In this document: positions 12,201-22,800 of the stretch, piece after piece | Layout of the letters: every line of letters begins with the position of its first letter | Numbering within the stretch: the stretch's first letter is position 1 | Source of the DNA: Plasmopara viticola | Lineage: Eukaryota > Oomycota > Peronosporomycetes > Peronosporales > Peronosporaceae | Assembly (NCBI GenBank): GCA_001695595.3 | Contig: MBPM02000044.1 | Location: 186,001 to 250,000 of the forward strand | Length of the DNA: 64,000 bases | Direction: 5' to 3' | Program-made: the position numbers and the translations under genes | Notes under the pieces: generated by a model | What the model was told of the DNA's origin: nothing | Seen by the model: the letters and a program-made list of their open reading frames with translations, nothing else | The model's database searches: none

Positions 12201-13289
12201 GTTTTATGTAAGTTCCGACCTCATTAGTGCAATTTTTCTTCTTCAAGAAAAGCAGAACTCATTTCATAGCGAACAATATATTCTCGGTGTTTCTGTTGTG
12301 TATTTCTTACATTACTAAATCGTTTCCGCCTGATGACTGTGTTTTCAATCTTGGTTTACTGGAATCAAGTAATTTCATTTTGACTACCTCAATTTTAATC
12401 ACTCACTTGCTACATCACCTAATAATTATACACCCTGATCCACAAAATTTTCTATTTGGGTATAGTAAGTTCAATACGAACTAAAAAAGTGTGCGATATG
12501 TCTATATCAATTGCTTTTAAGCAACGTATTAGTCATCCCATCGTGGCCACGTTTGTCAGCCTATTTACTCGAATGACCTCAAGTCTCCTAAGAGCACGAT
12601 TTCGGTGCACGGTTTGATTGAACACTTTAAATTATGTCGGCTACGCAGCTACGCTCCACGTATTACATCAAGATTGATCACCCTCCAGGTTTTATCAAGA
12701 TCATTTGTGATCAAGTAGTCATATCGGCAGGACAAAAGTGGACGATTGAAAGTAGGCGTGATCTGATCCCAGCTACCCACACATATTGAATAATATCCAT
12801 CTTCTGCCGGTCGTATAAGACGCAGAGGGTGTTTAAAGCTTCAAAAGAAAGTTTGACGCACTTGCTAAAGTTTCAGACAACATGAGTAATGTCTGGTATG
12901 GACGCCAGAGCGAGAATTCACAGCATTACGTAATATAACGAACCTTGCTTCGTTTGAGATTAGTGGCAATGTAGGTTCTGGACCATGTATTGCGTTGCAA
13001 CGGGCTTGAATACAAATATGTGTTTTTTTAATATGGATCTGTTAAGTAATGCGTTCGCCCCTTGTGATACAAATTCAAGCCCCTCAACAATATTTAAAGA
13101 CAGTAAAACTTCCCTTCTATTACTATATTGGAGTCATAATCCGTTTTGCACACTTCAAAGCCCAATCGTCCATCGAGAGATGGCACAAGTTTCTGCACGC
13201 TTCCTGTGTGCGAAGTGCTGTGCAACTACGCCGCAGTGCCAATCTTCACTATGGACAGCGTATCAACTATAGAAGAATATACTCGTCTC
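9251..13289. other. Gene-free decayed sequence upstream of the gypsy pol fossil
   Basis: The gag and protease parts of the 6.8-9.25 kb element should lie here on the minus strand, but I could not recognise them. The short frames at 9594-9812 (minus), 11676-11870 (plus) and 11956-12318 (plus) have no family motif. I see nothing else. Confidence 0.4.
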
Positions 13290-13302
13290 ATACTTAGTTA
13301 TA
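13290..13302. repeat. Target-site duplication, left copy
   Basis: ATACTTAGTTATA immediately precedes the 3' end of the LINE derivative. It matches 13631-13643 (ATACTTAGCTATA) with one mismatch, as expected for an older insertion. Confidence 0.75.
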
Positions 13303-13630
13303 TTCGTATTGTATTGTATTACGTTATCGCGTTGCCAAGTTATGCACGTGCTAGGCTCAGTCTGGCTAGTCATCGGCATATAGTGGTGTCCGCATACGTC
13401 GGGTCTCGTTCGGCGGGCAGTGCAGCCAGCACCGAGGTCGTGAGGGTCTTCCATTACTTTGTTTAGCTCTGACTTGGTAAGAGCCCAGGTGGCGCCCGGT
13501 GCGGGGGACCGTCGCGTCGAGGGTGAGACTCGTTAGAGACCTGCAGATGCCCGAGAGCACCTACCCGAAGCGCGCGAGCATTTAGCCCCCGCGCTTGGAA
13601 GGAGGGCGTCACCCCAACCTTTTCCAAGCG
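13303..13630 (-). mobile_element. 328-bp LINE deletion derivative (copy A)
   Basis: On the minus strand this element begins (13630) with a GC-rich 5' region nearly identical to the 5' end of the 1.16-kb element at 61.9-63.1 kb, and ends with the same 3' end. Relative to that copy it lacks two internal blocks. The first runs from just after the start region to the CGCCACCTGGGCTCTTACC segment. The second runs from GTCAGAGCT to the AATGGAAGACCC segment. Its 3' end carries a short (ACAAT)n tail, and it is flanked by 13-bp direct repeats differing at one position. It has no coding potential, and short frames across it are accidental. It presumably moved using the enzymes of a full-length LINE elsewhere in the genome. 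Confidence 0.85.
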
Positions 13631-13643
13631 ATACTTAGCTATA
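13631..13643. repeat. Target-site duplication, right copy
   Basis: ATACTTAGCTATA directly follows the 5' end of the 328-bp element and pairs with 13290-13302. Confidence 0.75.
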
Positions 13644-14076
13644 CAGCGACGTAATTAATTGGCGTTAATGGATAACTGGAAGGCACTCGCTAAAAAGATC
13701 TTCGGAATTTTGGCTCTATAAAAATGCCATATTTCTCGATACTATCAAGTAAAAGCTATGCAATAAGATAAGACGTTTTAGGAATTAAAAGACCTCCACC
13801 ATTTTTTTGGCTTTCATTTCACAATATTGGCATCGTGGTTTCACAAATACTAACAATTATATTTGTAAGAAAATAATTTCGAGCTTGTATCATCTGTAAG
13901 AAACCGTGCTTCGTTAATCTGGGGAGTTCGACGGGAAGCATACTATGACTATGTAATTTGACTTTAAACAGAAACAGAATCATAACTTTGGCCTCATGAT
14001 GACGTCAGAACAAGTGCATAATCCTTGTCAGTATGAGCAACAAACCCACCCGGTCTTTTGCTTGTGCACACAATGA
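13644..14076. other. Intergenic, nothing recognised
   Basis: AT-rich spacer between the LINE derivative and island 1. No reading frame or motif was found. Confidence 0.5.
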
Positions 14077-14340
14077 TCACGACGCTTGAATGGCATCAGC
14101 GATAATACCCACCATGTGCTTGTTAATCACACGCACGTCCTTCTGTGTTTCTTGTTGTCGCTGACGCTGAGCTAGCGGCGCACTTGGTTTTTTTGACGTA
14201 TCGATGCATCTCACACACAAAGAGCTGGCAGGGTACACTACCATCATTAAGTATATTGCGAAACACGTTGTGATAATAATGACAATTAGCAACGTGCTTA
14301 ACCTGCACCTTGACCACAGCTTTGAGGTGGCAATGTCCAT
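14077..14340 (-). CDS. Possible small single-pass membrane protein
   Basis: An 87-codon ATG-started frame 96 nt downstream of the P450 gene and on the same strand. Residues about 14-38 form a strong hydrophobic segment (STLLIVIIITTCFAIYLMMV and following), after a short basic N-terminus. A polar, Gln/Arg-rich tail follows (APLAQRQRQQETQKD). It could be a type II anchored or secreted protein, since the segment is long for a signal peptide and has no clear cleavage site. No RXLR or EER motif is present and I do not recognise a family. It may equally be chance open sequence in the 3' flank of the P450 gene. Confidence 0.3.
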   Translation of the reverse strand: MDIATSKLWSRCRLSTLLIVIIITTCFAIYLMMVVYPASSLCVRCIDTSKKPSAPLAQRQRQQETQKDVRVINKHMVGIIADAIQAS

Positions 14341-14436
14341 AATAACGCAACCCTTGCCAGGCGGCCAGACACTATCGCGTTGCGATGTGTCTATAAAATC
14401 CGTCAGCTACTTCAAAGCGCATTGTGAACTGCCATC

Positions 14437-16038
14437 CTACGTTGCAATCGCCTCAACGCGCATCATGAGTGGGGTCTGCATCCCCAGCGTGATTCCCTGT
14501 GTATACGCAGGCTTGGGCTGATCGGGTTCCGGTACAAGATGAAACCGGCTCACAATGTTGGCAATCACAATCTTTATCTCCAAGTAGGCCAAATTACGCC
14601 CCACGCAAGTGCGCGGTCCAGCACTAAAGGCGCAGAATTGAGACGACGCAATGTTTCGGACATCACCTGTCTCGGGATCGAGGAATCGTTCCGGTTTAAA
14701 CGTTAACGCGTCTTGACCCCAGACGTTGGTAAGACGACCAGTCGTATAGAACGCAATGCCAATATCCGTATCCTTGGGCACAAATGTGCCGTCTGGAAAC
14801 ACCGTGTCGCGGGTACAATGCGTAGCGATCAATGGACCGACGGGCATAATACGGAGCGCTTCCCGAATCGTTGCTTCAAGGTAGTGGACTTTACTTATGT
14901 CATCTGTACTAGGCACGTACTCGATGGATGCGGCTAGTTTTGGCATATGCTTGAGCAATTCCGAGCGCAGCTTGGTCTCGACGCGAGGATTCTCGCTCAG
15001 CATGTGAAACAACCAGCTCAAAGCATCGGCCGTGGTGTCGCGACCAGCAATTAAAGCAGCGACAGCAATGTTGCGCACCTCCACGGGGTCGACCTCGTGA
15101 TGATCAGACGCCATCGAGCCTAAGATAATCGAGACAATATCTCGGTCAATCGACTGGACGTCATTGCCTTGTCGAATGGCTTCGTGACGCTCTTGACGGC
15201 GCCGGATCGCTTCCGATATAATGCGCATAATGTGCTCGTTAATGATCTCAACTGCCCGACGCAACTTCCTTTCACTGCCAATATTCAGCCATCGCTTGAA
15301 TTTCCAGAGCGCATCCGGTTGTTTGAATCGGGCCGACACAATATATTGCGACTCCTCGATGGCTTTCGCAAACGGCTCACTGCGACCTCCAAGGAGCTTC
15401 ATTTCCGTACCAAAGCCAATCTCTGCAAACACATCGAGTGTATAGCAATGCATTAGGCCAAACACGTTGAGCGACGCCTTATTGGACGCTGCATTGGTAA
15501 AGAGATGACGCAATTGGACGAGATACTTCTGTGAGATTGGCGCCATGTGCTCCCGCAGCGCACGAGCGCTAAAGAGGTTGACAAGGACCCGACGCTGCCG
15601 CTTCCATGTCTCACCATTTGTAGTGACAATGCTATCGCCAAGCAAATCAAAAAAGACATTGTGAATGTGTTGACTCTTGGGAAAATTGTCAAACTGCGTC
15701 TTGAGCACCGCTTCAATGTGCTCTGGCTTTGCTAGAAACAACATGTCGTCTTTGCCTGGAAGACGAAGCATGAATGGCTCGCCATTGTGTGGCACAATGT
15801 GGTCGGCAATCCAGTCGTGCAGGCGCTCCGAGTTGCCAAGCAACTCAAGAGCGTTTCCCACAATTGGAATCTTCGAGCGGAGGTAACGGACGCGCCGCTG
15901 TGGGACCCCTTGTGCGTCGTTTGTGGCGTCCTTCTTGTCCCATAAAGGTTGACTGGTTCTGAAAGTCCAGTAGATGGTCACGGCCACCGCGACCACCGCA
16001 ACAAGACCAGGCACCACTAAATACACGCTACTTTGCAT
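14437..16038 (-). CDS. Cytochrome P450 monooxygenase, membrane-anchored (CYP86-clan-like)
   Basis: 533-aa intronless gene, normal length for a microsomal P450. Residues 5-24 form the N-terminal membrane anchor, followed by a basic and proline-containing linker (VPQRRVRYLRSKIPIVGN, 45-62). The I-helix oxygen-activation motif is AGRDTT (331-336). The K-helix ExxR is E393-R396, the PERF motif is at 449-452, and the haem loop is FSAGPRTCVGRNLA with the haem-ligand Cys478. WKRQRR (145-150) is the C-helix haem-propionate contact. The overall pattern, including AGRDTTA and FSAGPRTCVGR, is that of the CYP86/CYP94 fatty-acid hydroxylase clan to which oomycete CYP5014-5017-type enzymes are related. An endoplasmic-reticulum fatty-acid or lipid hydroxylase is therefore the best guess, and the substrate is not determinable. 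The ATG at 16038 is the first in frame, and all catalytic residues are intact. Confidence 0.95.
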   Translation of the reverse strand: MQSSVYLVVPGLVAVVAVAVTIYWTFRTSQPLWDKKDATNDAQGVPQRRVRYLRSKIPIVGNALELLGNSERLHDWIADHIVPHNGEPFMLRLPGKDDMLFLAKPEHIEAVLKTQFDNFPKSQHIHNVFFDLLGDSIVTTNGETWKRQRRVLVNLFSARALREHMAPISQKYLVQLRHLFTNAASNKASLNVFGLMHCYTLDVFAEIGFGTEMKLLGGRSEPFAKAIEESQYIVSARFKQPDALWKFKRWLNIGSERKLRRAVEIINEHIMRIISEAIRRRQERHEAIRQGNDVQSIDRDIVSIILGSMASDHHEVDPVEVRNIAVAALIAGRDTTADALSWLFHMLSENPRVETKLRSELLKHMPKLAASIEYVPSTDDISKVHYLEATIREALRIMPVGPLIATHCTRDTVFPDGTFVPKDTDIGIAFYTTGRLTNVWGQDALTFKPERFLDPETGDVRNIASSQFCAFSAGPRTCVGRNLAYLEIKIVIANIVSRFHLVPEPDQPKPAYTQGITLGMQTPLMMRVEAIAT

Positions 16039-16838
16039 GGAAGAGAGCGTCGTGAGATGCTTGACTTGGCATGAAAAGCCACAAATGGCCCACTTTTGGA
16101 TCGCGACGATGATTGAGTTTTACAGGCTTTAACCGGTATTTGCTGCTCTGCGAAATTTAGCCCTCTAAGTGTATAGACGTGGCCCTTGTTCGGGAAAAAG
16201 AAGGGAGTAGTGTATAGTAGGTGAACGACACTGAAAGAATGCTTGAGTTATTTCTTTTTCATGGTGGAAAAGTTGTAGTCTAAGATATTTTAGAGCCACC
16301 TCTGATATCCTTTTTCAAATAGTCTCGCAATGTGTATAGAGGAATGACGACCGCAACATGAAACCGCTGGCTGCCCAGCTACAGACACTAATAGGTATTT
16401 TGTCGATATGGATAAAATGAACCCCAATCTTTCTTTTGTAGTCTCGAAATACTGGAATTTCTCACCAGAAGGTTCTTTCTGCACGCTCCCTGCTGTATGG
16501 TCCCGTCACATAAAGCGCCTTTCGAAGGAAGTGCCTCTTTGGCTTTGAGCTTATTTTTCTCTAGTAGGCACCGCGACAAGACCAGGCGCTAAGTGCGGGA
16601 ATTTTCGTATCAAGCATCTACAACTCTACTCGCATATAAACAGGCTCAGAATAAGGTCTTGCTGAGAATTTATCGCTGCCTTTTTTATCTTACGCTCAAC
16701 AATCTACAAAATAATGTGGTAATGTACAGAGTGAGCGTTCGTAAATATTCACTACGATCTGCTGCGGTATAATTCTTACAATCAGATCGCACCCCAACAA
16801 TAAGCTTATAGGCACCACACAATTGATGCCGACTCTAG
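16039..16838. other. Intergenic, presumed P450 5' region and RCC1-like 3' region
   Basis: About 800 bp between two minus-strand genes. No conserved frame was seen and the short minus frames at 16290-16579 have no motif. No clear oomycete initiator element was found close to the P450 start. Confidence 0.45.
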
Positions 16839-17960
16839 TCATAGTAGTCCGTCAGGTATTTCTAGCACGCTGCTTCCACGATCACCCCAGCATAAAACTC
16901 CGCCATCGTCGAAGCGGATGGCGCAACCATGATTCCAGCCCAAGGTTAGCTCGTCAAACTGCACATTGGTCGGTGCTGCACTTACACCAGAGCGCATTCC
17001 CCAACATACCACAGTTTTGTCCATCTGTATTACGATCCAAAAAGGTTACTTCTCAGTCACATATCTGTTTTTAAAGTCCACTCGTACCTTCAGTCCACAC
17101 GCAGCAAGTCGACTTGTACTTACCAGTGTGAACTTTTCATCGCTCGGTGGGCTAGCCTGGTTACGATGGTTATCCCCCCAACACGATAAAGTGTTGTCGT
17201 CGGTTACACCACAAACAAAATTACCTGGCGACGCCGAGATTTGTCGAAAGCGAGTATTTGGGTTCACATGAAGCTGGCCCTACAAATTAAAGCTCGCAAC
17301 ATGTACGTCAAATATACGTTGTCGTAGCGAAAGTCGAAACCTCGTACATCTCCATTTTCGCCCCAGCATTTTACCGTTCCATCAATAGCAATTGCACACG
17401 TAAAGTCTTTGCCACAACTGACCTGCACATATTTACCGCTTGGGGCGTTTGAGATGCCTCCCCGTGCTGTGCCTAGACAGTCACTTTCCAATTAATACAC
17501 TCATCTAAAGAAAAGACTCACAACAGTAACATGAGGACATACCCCAGCAATGTACGGTCTGGTCTTTCATAATACCGCATGAGTGAAAATCCCCACTGCT
17601 GACCTGCTCGAACAATCCCTCAGGTCTTGTCACCGGCGCACCTTTTCCCCAACATTCGAGCGTCTCATCGATACGAATACCGCACGAATGCAGCCGCCCA
17701 GTGCTGACTTGAACGAAGTCACCTAATGGCGGTAAGCTTTGCCCTCCGTTATTGGCGCCCCAACAGACCACGCGACCGCCCACGTCCTCATAAGATTGTG
17801 TATGAATTGCGCAAGAATGCTCGATGCCTGCGGCAATGCTGGTTTCGTCGATATCTAGTGGGACAATTAAGGCTGGTATAGTCAGGTGATCTGCAACACC
17901 ACTAGTCTCAGCAGCTGATGTCGAGAGCAATATGTGAAGCAACAACAAGCTGTAGCGCAT
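16839..17960 (-). CDS. Secreted seven-repeat RCC1/BLIP-II-like beta-propeller protein
   Basis: Four exons, by phase-consistent GT-AG splicing: 17960-17543, 17472-17348, 17279-17088 and 17024-16839. The introns are 70, 68 and 63 nt and the product is 306 aa. I chose the ATG at 17960 because it begins a clean signal peptide (MRYSLLLLHILLSTSAAETS). The mature protein has seven copies of a unit ending in x-Cys-x-(I/V/L)-x-x-(D)-x-x-(V/L)-x-CWG: VVCWGANN, LECWGKG, VHCWG, VKCWGEN, LSCWGDN, VVCWGMR and VLCWGDR. This is the RCC1-like blade signature, and seven copies fit one closed propeller. Each blade carries a Cys pair, consistent with disulphides in an extracellular protein. Exon boundaries fall in or next to the CWG loops. 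Family members include chromatin RCC1, bacterial BLIP-II and secreted oomycete/animal proteins. The ligand is unknown and no RXLR motif is present. Confidence 0.85.
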
Positions 17961-18156
17961 AATAAAGATGACTATCTGGATATGTATCATATTCAGAAGC
18001 TCACAAATTTGGGTTGGACCACCTACCACGGAATTTTTTCATGGAAGCAAATTTAAAATAATATGCAGTATGGTTGTATTAAATGAACAATAACTCATCA
18101 AGGCAAAGTACCGGCGATCGCGTCACCCATTGATTTCTGCAAGCAATCGTCGAGCT
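17961..18156. other. Short spacer, RCC1-like 5' region and NadB 3' end
   Basis: 196 bp between two minus-strand genes. A TCATCTTTATTATG sequence on the minus strand just before the RCC1-like start is a poor match to the oomycete initiator, so I do not call a promoter. Confidence 0.4.
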
Positions 18157-19839
18157 TTACTCGTGCTTAATGTAGTGAGTGCCCACCGACAAGGGGCTCT
18201 TAAGTGCTGCTAGCGCAATTTCTTTCGCAGCTCGAACAGCATTACGGAGCCCGGCAGTCTCTCGGGTGACACGGCACTCTCGATGCAGTCTGTTTGCCTT
18301 GATTTCCAAAAGTGCGAGCTTATCAACCGCACTTTCCAAAGCAGCAATGGTGCGGATAGGACCCACAGACTCCCACATTATGCGTTGTGTTGCTAGCATG
18401 ACTTCTTCAATCTCGTTTGGGTACGGGTTTCGAAAACCATTCAGATTAGCAAACGGATCCGTCTCCTTTCCAACGCATTTTGCAGCAAACAACGGCGTGC
18501 ACTTGAGAAAATCATCGGCAGAGCTGCAGCCCCACACAAGACCTTCTAACAACGAGGTCGAAGCCAATCGATTCGCGCCATGAAGACCCGTGCAACTCAC
18601 CTCGCCAGCTGCGTATAGACCAGGAACGGACGTGCGTCCTTGTAGATCAACCTCAACACCGCCACAATGGTAGTGTGCGGCAGGAACAACCGGCATAGGC
18701 TCCTTCGTCATGTCAATACCACGGTCAAGACAGTGCTGGTAAATAGTCGGGAAGCGGCTCTTGATCCAATCAGCGTCTTCATGCGTGATGTCAAGGTACA
18801 TGCAAGGTTCGTCTTGCTTCTCCATCTCAGCCAAAATGAGACGCGCGACAACGTCACGTGGAGCGAGCTCACCATCTGGATGGTAATCCTTGGCAAATGC
18901 ACGTCCGCTTTTGTTGCGCAAGATTGCTCCTTCCCCTCGCAAGGCCTCTGTCAGCAAGAAGCGACGCTCATTCGGTATAAATAGCGTAGTTGGATGAAAT
19001 TGCACATATTGCATATTCTTCAACTTGGCTCCGGCACGAGCAGCTAAAGCGATCCCTTCCCCACGTGCTCCTTCCGGATTCGACGTATTCATGTAGACGT
19101 CACCAACACCACCAGTAGCTAACAATGTAAAAGGCGCGCGAAAGTATTCTACCTTGCCTTTAGTAGACACTGTCAATGCACCAACACATTCGCCAGTTTC
19201 ATTCGTGACAAGCTCAAAAGCACAGCGGCCAGTCAGCAGTACAATATTTGGATGGTCTCGTACCGCCTGGACCATGCTAGTAGAGATAGCACGGCCCGTG
19301 TGATCGGCCTTGTACAGAATACGTGCCCGATTGTGGGACGCTTCCAAAGTCAGTGCAAGCTCCCCATCGTCGTTGCGTGTGAATGGGACCTTAGCGACGT
19401 CCAAAAGCAGCTCTTCGACGCGTCCGGGGCCCTCGATAGCCAGCTTCTGGACAGCCACATCGTCGCACACACCGGCACCAGCACGATGAACGTCAGAAGA
19501 CAAGAGGGCAGGTGTGTCGTCCCCACTCTTGTAGATAATACCACCCTGGGCGTAGTAAGTCGCACAATTGTTCGGGTCTTCGGCTGCCGCTATGATCGTC
19601 ACTTTGACCCCATTGTTCGCAAGGCGTAGTGCAGCAGCATTGCCCGCCACGCCACATCCAAGGATCAGTGCTTTACACTCCGTCGTGTCGTACGTAGCAC
19701 TGGTCGACGACGCAAGACGCAACAATGCGCTGCCATTCAATTGGCGACAAGGAAGCGAGGAAGTGGCTTTGGCCCAAAACTCGGGGGCGCTAAAAGGCGC
19801 TTGATTCAGCAAATGGGCAAACAACTCGAGCTGAGTCAT
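18157..19839 (-). CDS. nadB: L-aspartate oxidase (NAD biosynthesis)
   Basis: 560-aa flavoprotein that oxidises L-aspartate to iminoaspartate, the first step of de novo NAD synthesis, which quinolinate synthase (NadA) continues. The dinucleotide-binding motif is GCGVAGNAAALRLA (61-74), followed by the family's CATYYAQGG segment (about 92-100). A conserved VQFHPT segment, the LTEALRGEGA block and the C-terminal AAHYHCGGVEVD...GLYAAGEVSCTGLHGANRLA block bind FAD and substrate. The helical C-terminal domain is complete. The reading frame stays open to 20064, but that extension begins with TTG and has no ATG, so I use the ATG at 19839. An initiator/FPR-like element at 20060-20076 would give a 5' leader of about 220 nt, unless a further 5' exon exists. 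Oomycete NadB resembles bacterial and algal enzymes. Confidence 0.92.
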   Translation of the reverse strand: MTQLELFAHLLNQAPFSAPEFWAKATSSLPCRQLNGSALLRLASSTSATYDTTECKALILGCGVAGNAAALRLANNGVKVTIIAAAEDPNNCATYYAQGGIIYKSGDDTPALLSSDVHRAGAGVCDDVAVQKLAIEGPGRVEELLLDVAKVPFTRNDDGELALTLEASHNRARILYKADHTGRAISTSMVQAVRDHPNIVLLTGRCAFELVTNETGECVGALTVSTKGKVEYFRAPFTLLATGGVGDVYMNTSNPEGARGEGIALAARAGAKLKNMQYVQFHPTTLFIPNERRFLLTEALRGEGAILRNKSGRAFAKDYHPDGELAPRDVVARLILAEMEKQDEPCMYLDITHEDADWIKSRFPTIYQHCLDRGIDMTKEPMPVVPAAHYHCGGVEVDLQGRTSVPGLYAAGEVSCTGLHGANRLASTSLLEGLVWGCSSADDFLKCTPLFAAKCVGKETDPFANLNGFRNPYPNEIEEVMLATQRIMWESVGPIRTIAALESAVDKLALLEIKANRLHRECRVTRETAGLRNAVRAAKEIALAALKSPLSVGTHYIKHE

Positions 19840-22800
19840 GAAGGTAATGGTAAGTTCTTGTACTTGAGGTTGGCAAGAAAGAGAGGGAGCGCTTAGTGGG
19901 TGGCAGTGTACACGGGGTACTTTTTGTTGAAAGTCCACGAGCTCTTCACGGACATCCAAAGAGAAAGATCGAGAGGCCGGACACGTCTGAGCTTGACAAG
20001 TGACCGAACGGCGCGCCTTTGGGGTAAAAGACAAAGCGAGAGAGGAGTGCGCGCGGGGAGGCAAATTGCGTAATAGAGTGTTTGCGTGACCAGACGAAGG
20101 GCTGGTAACGGTGAAAGAGAGCGAAATTTGTCCGGATATGCGGTACGCATGGCGCGATTAGGGTTAATAGGACTTGATTTTTGTACTGAGTGGAAGAAAG
20201 ATGCTAGGGCATGGTCTAAACACGACAAGAAAGGCGCTTGGCGTCGCAAGACAACGACATACATTTTGATATCAAGTTCTGACATTGATGCATCAAGCAA
20301 CGCCGCAAATGGATGCTATGCGTGCATCGTTACTTGAGTTGTATGCCGCCACAATGCTCTGTTGGCGTTCTTGAACCATAATTCTCTGGTAGAAAGAATT
20401 GCGCTTTATTCATAAAATGCGCCAATCGTGTGTCCTGATTAGAAAGTAATGTGTTGAAAGAGACCCCGAAAGCAAAAGTTTCCATTTCTAGAACGTCGCG
20501 GTAAAATGTTGACGCCATCACTCACTTTACGTATCGATAGTGTGGCAGTGCCCGCTTTGGCGCCCTCTGCTTTGCCTGCTCTTTAATGCGCGGCTGATCG
20601 GCGCTGGGCACTCCTTTCCGAGGATTGCGCGGCCGCATTTTTACAGTCTTCCCACGCAGATTTGCTTTGGCGACGCGCGCTCGTCTTCACTGATACTTTG
20701 CGGTTACATGCTCGATTGCATAGACTCGACTTTTTGCTAAATGTCGCTTTTTTTGCTGGCGGTTTTTCTTGTGGTTTTGGTACGCAGTCAGTCTCTAAGT
20801 AGACATACTCTAACCGGCGCGTAGGCTTTCTGAGCTTTTGCCAACATCAGCGCCCCTATTGGTATCGGTAAACTTTTTGAAAGACAATAAGTTTTGTCGA
20901 CAAATGTTATTGTGCTTCACTTCCGTATTATAATTACTTTAAACGCGACAAATGCAGCACGTATTATAATGATACTACAATACGCTCTATAAACGATAAT
21001 TTATTGTCGCAAATAATAAAGTTGAAAATAAAGCACGCAGCAAAGTTGAGTGTTGTCCATTAATATTGAGCTAAAATCAGAAAGCCTGCGCTCACGCCAT
21101 TCATGAGGTAACCGTGGTGAAACAGAATTACGGATAAGACGCACTAATATCGAACGAACTCTCACCTTGCTGCACACTTGCTCTGATGTGACGGTACCTT
21201 GATGAAAACCTTATAACTTGGATGAGAAGGGAAGAATTTACTCTATCTCTCTTTGATGTGGAAATTACTATTACAAAATAATGGTATAGAAAAATTGAGC
21301 AGCAATCCTATTAGACCCGCTCAGTCATTTTATCGTGCGAATTTACGGGTCGTTGCAAGGCACAGAGCAAATTTGAGGCAACACCTAGTACATTGTAAAT
21401 TGTAAAGTAAGAATGTAAACAATATATATCATGTGCGTATTCAAATTTGGCACGGCAGAATGGATGCAAAAAGTCTTTGGCAAGCGTATCGACCAATCAT
21501 AGCTGCTAGCAACAACGATTGGTTGTTGGTTTGATACTACACCAATCAAGCGTAATAGCATTAAAAGTGACAGCCGCTAAACCAAACACTTCAACAAAAC
21601 AGATTAAAATATAATGGGCCAAGTTGTTGAAGCCACAACATCAAAGACAATCATACGTGCAAAAGTGCACAATTTGCGCATCATCAACTTTCGCGCTGTC
21701 AATCCGTCTTCCACACTCTCCACTTCTAGTTATAAATGGACTCAAACTTACTACCGAGCGTCCTTAGAAGAGGCTCACGAAGTAGCCAGCGGCCAATCGT
21801 AAGAGGGAGGATTATATTTACTCAAGGAAAAACGAGAACAGTCGAATCTCGACCAGACGGTAATTTCAACCTAAATGTTCTTGCTCTGTTTAAACAACAG
21901 CGTAAGCGCGCGCGGGAGCCGTCTTGTAGATTGTCGTTCTGTTTTGACCATTCGACGAATGCGAGGCGAACTATTTTTTTCACATTACTCCTCACCCCCT
22001 AAGATCTACAGAATTGAGCATATTGGCAGTAGGAAGGGTGCCAATGTGATGGTGCGACTGTTGATGCTGCTGGTGCTTGTGAAGGATTAATATGTCACCA
22101 ATGCGTATCAAAGTCGGGAAGTCTTCTCGCGGCAATAAGTCATTACGAATATATTGTGACCGTAGGCGACAGCACCAAGGCGGTTCACTGGCATGTAGCT
22201 CCTACAATATATTTATTGCCTGTGCTGCTTTGCAAAGAATTTCTAGTGATGGACCTCATTGACGTAAAAAAAACGCTGCCAAGCGCGTCAATGAGCGCCA
22301 GCTCCATACCGGGGACAGGAGTTGATAAACACACCATAGAGTCCGTAAAAACTTTTATCGACATCTGACCATAATAACGTACGCAAACGTAGAAGTTTGA
22401 ATTTTAGCGGTAACACCGGCAATGTGCATGAGGGAAAGGCCAAAAAGTTCGGTTTTGTCCGTTAACTTCAGCTGCCAGACTATTCCAGCGCTAAATCTGG
22501 GGAGAAGTCTCAAAGTGGGATAGCCGTCCTTCGTATTTAGTGAGTGTAATATGGCGCACCAAGAGACAGATCCTGGTCCGTAAGCAGGCTTAAAGCGGCA
22601 TTCTGCCAGCTATTAAGATGGGACTGGCAGTTTTTTATCTTGCACTGTTGATCAGCAACATTGAAAGCACGACTTCTGGTGTGTGCGGTAGAATCTGCAA
22701 GACCTTATCACGTTTGATGACCCCTTCTTGGCTCAGTAAGCTCCTCAACGCAGCGCAGTCCATCGCAGTTTAAATTAGCGGAGGCTTCTTTACGATCTCA

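Noticed and set aside
13366..13560. Short frames inside the 328-bp LINE derivative
   Set aside because: They are antisense or deletion artefacts of the element, not genes.
14204..14521. 105-codon plus-strand frame antisense to the P450 3' end
   Set aside because: Shadow of the P450 gene and its downstream ORF.
19840..20064. Extension of the aspartate oxidase frame to 20064
   Set aside because: The frame begins with TTG and contains no ATG before 19839. I treat the extension as leader, with a note in findings.
22040..22370. Possible retroelement protease
   Set aside because: Only one hydrophobic FLVMDLI motif is suggestive. There is no DSGA or IDW motif, so the similarity is too weak.
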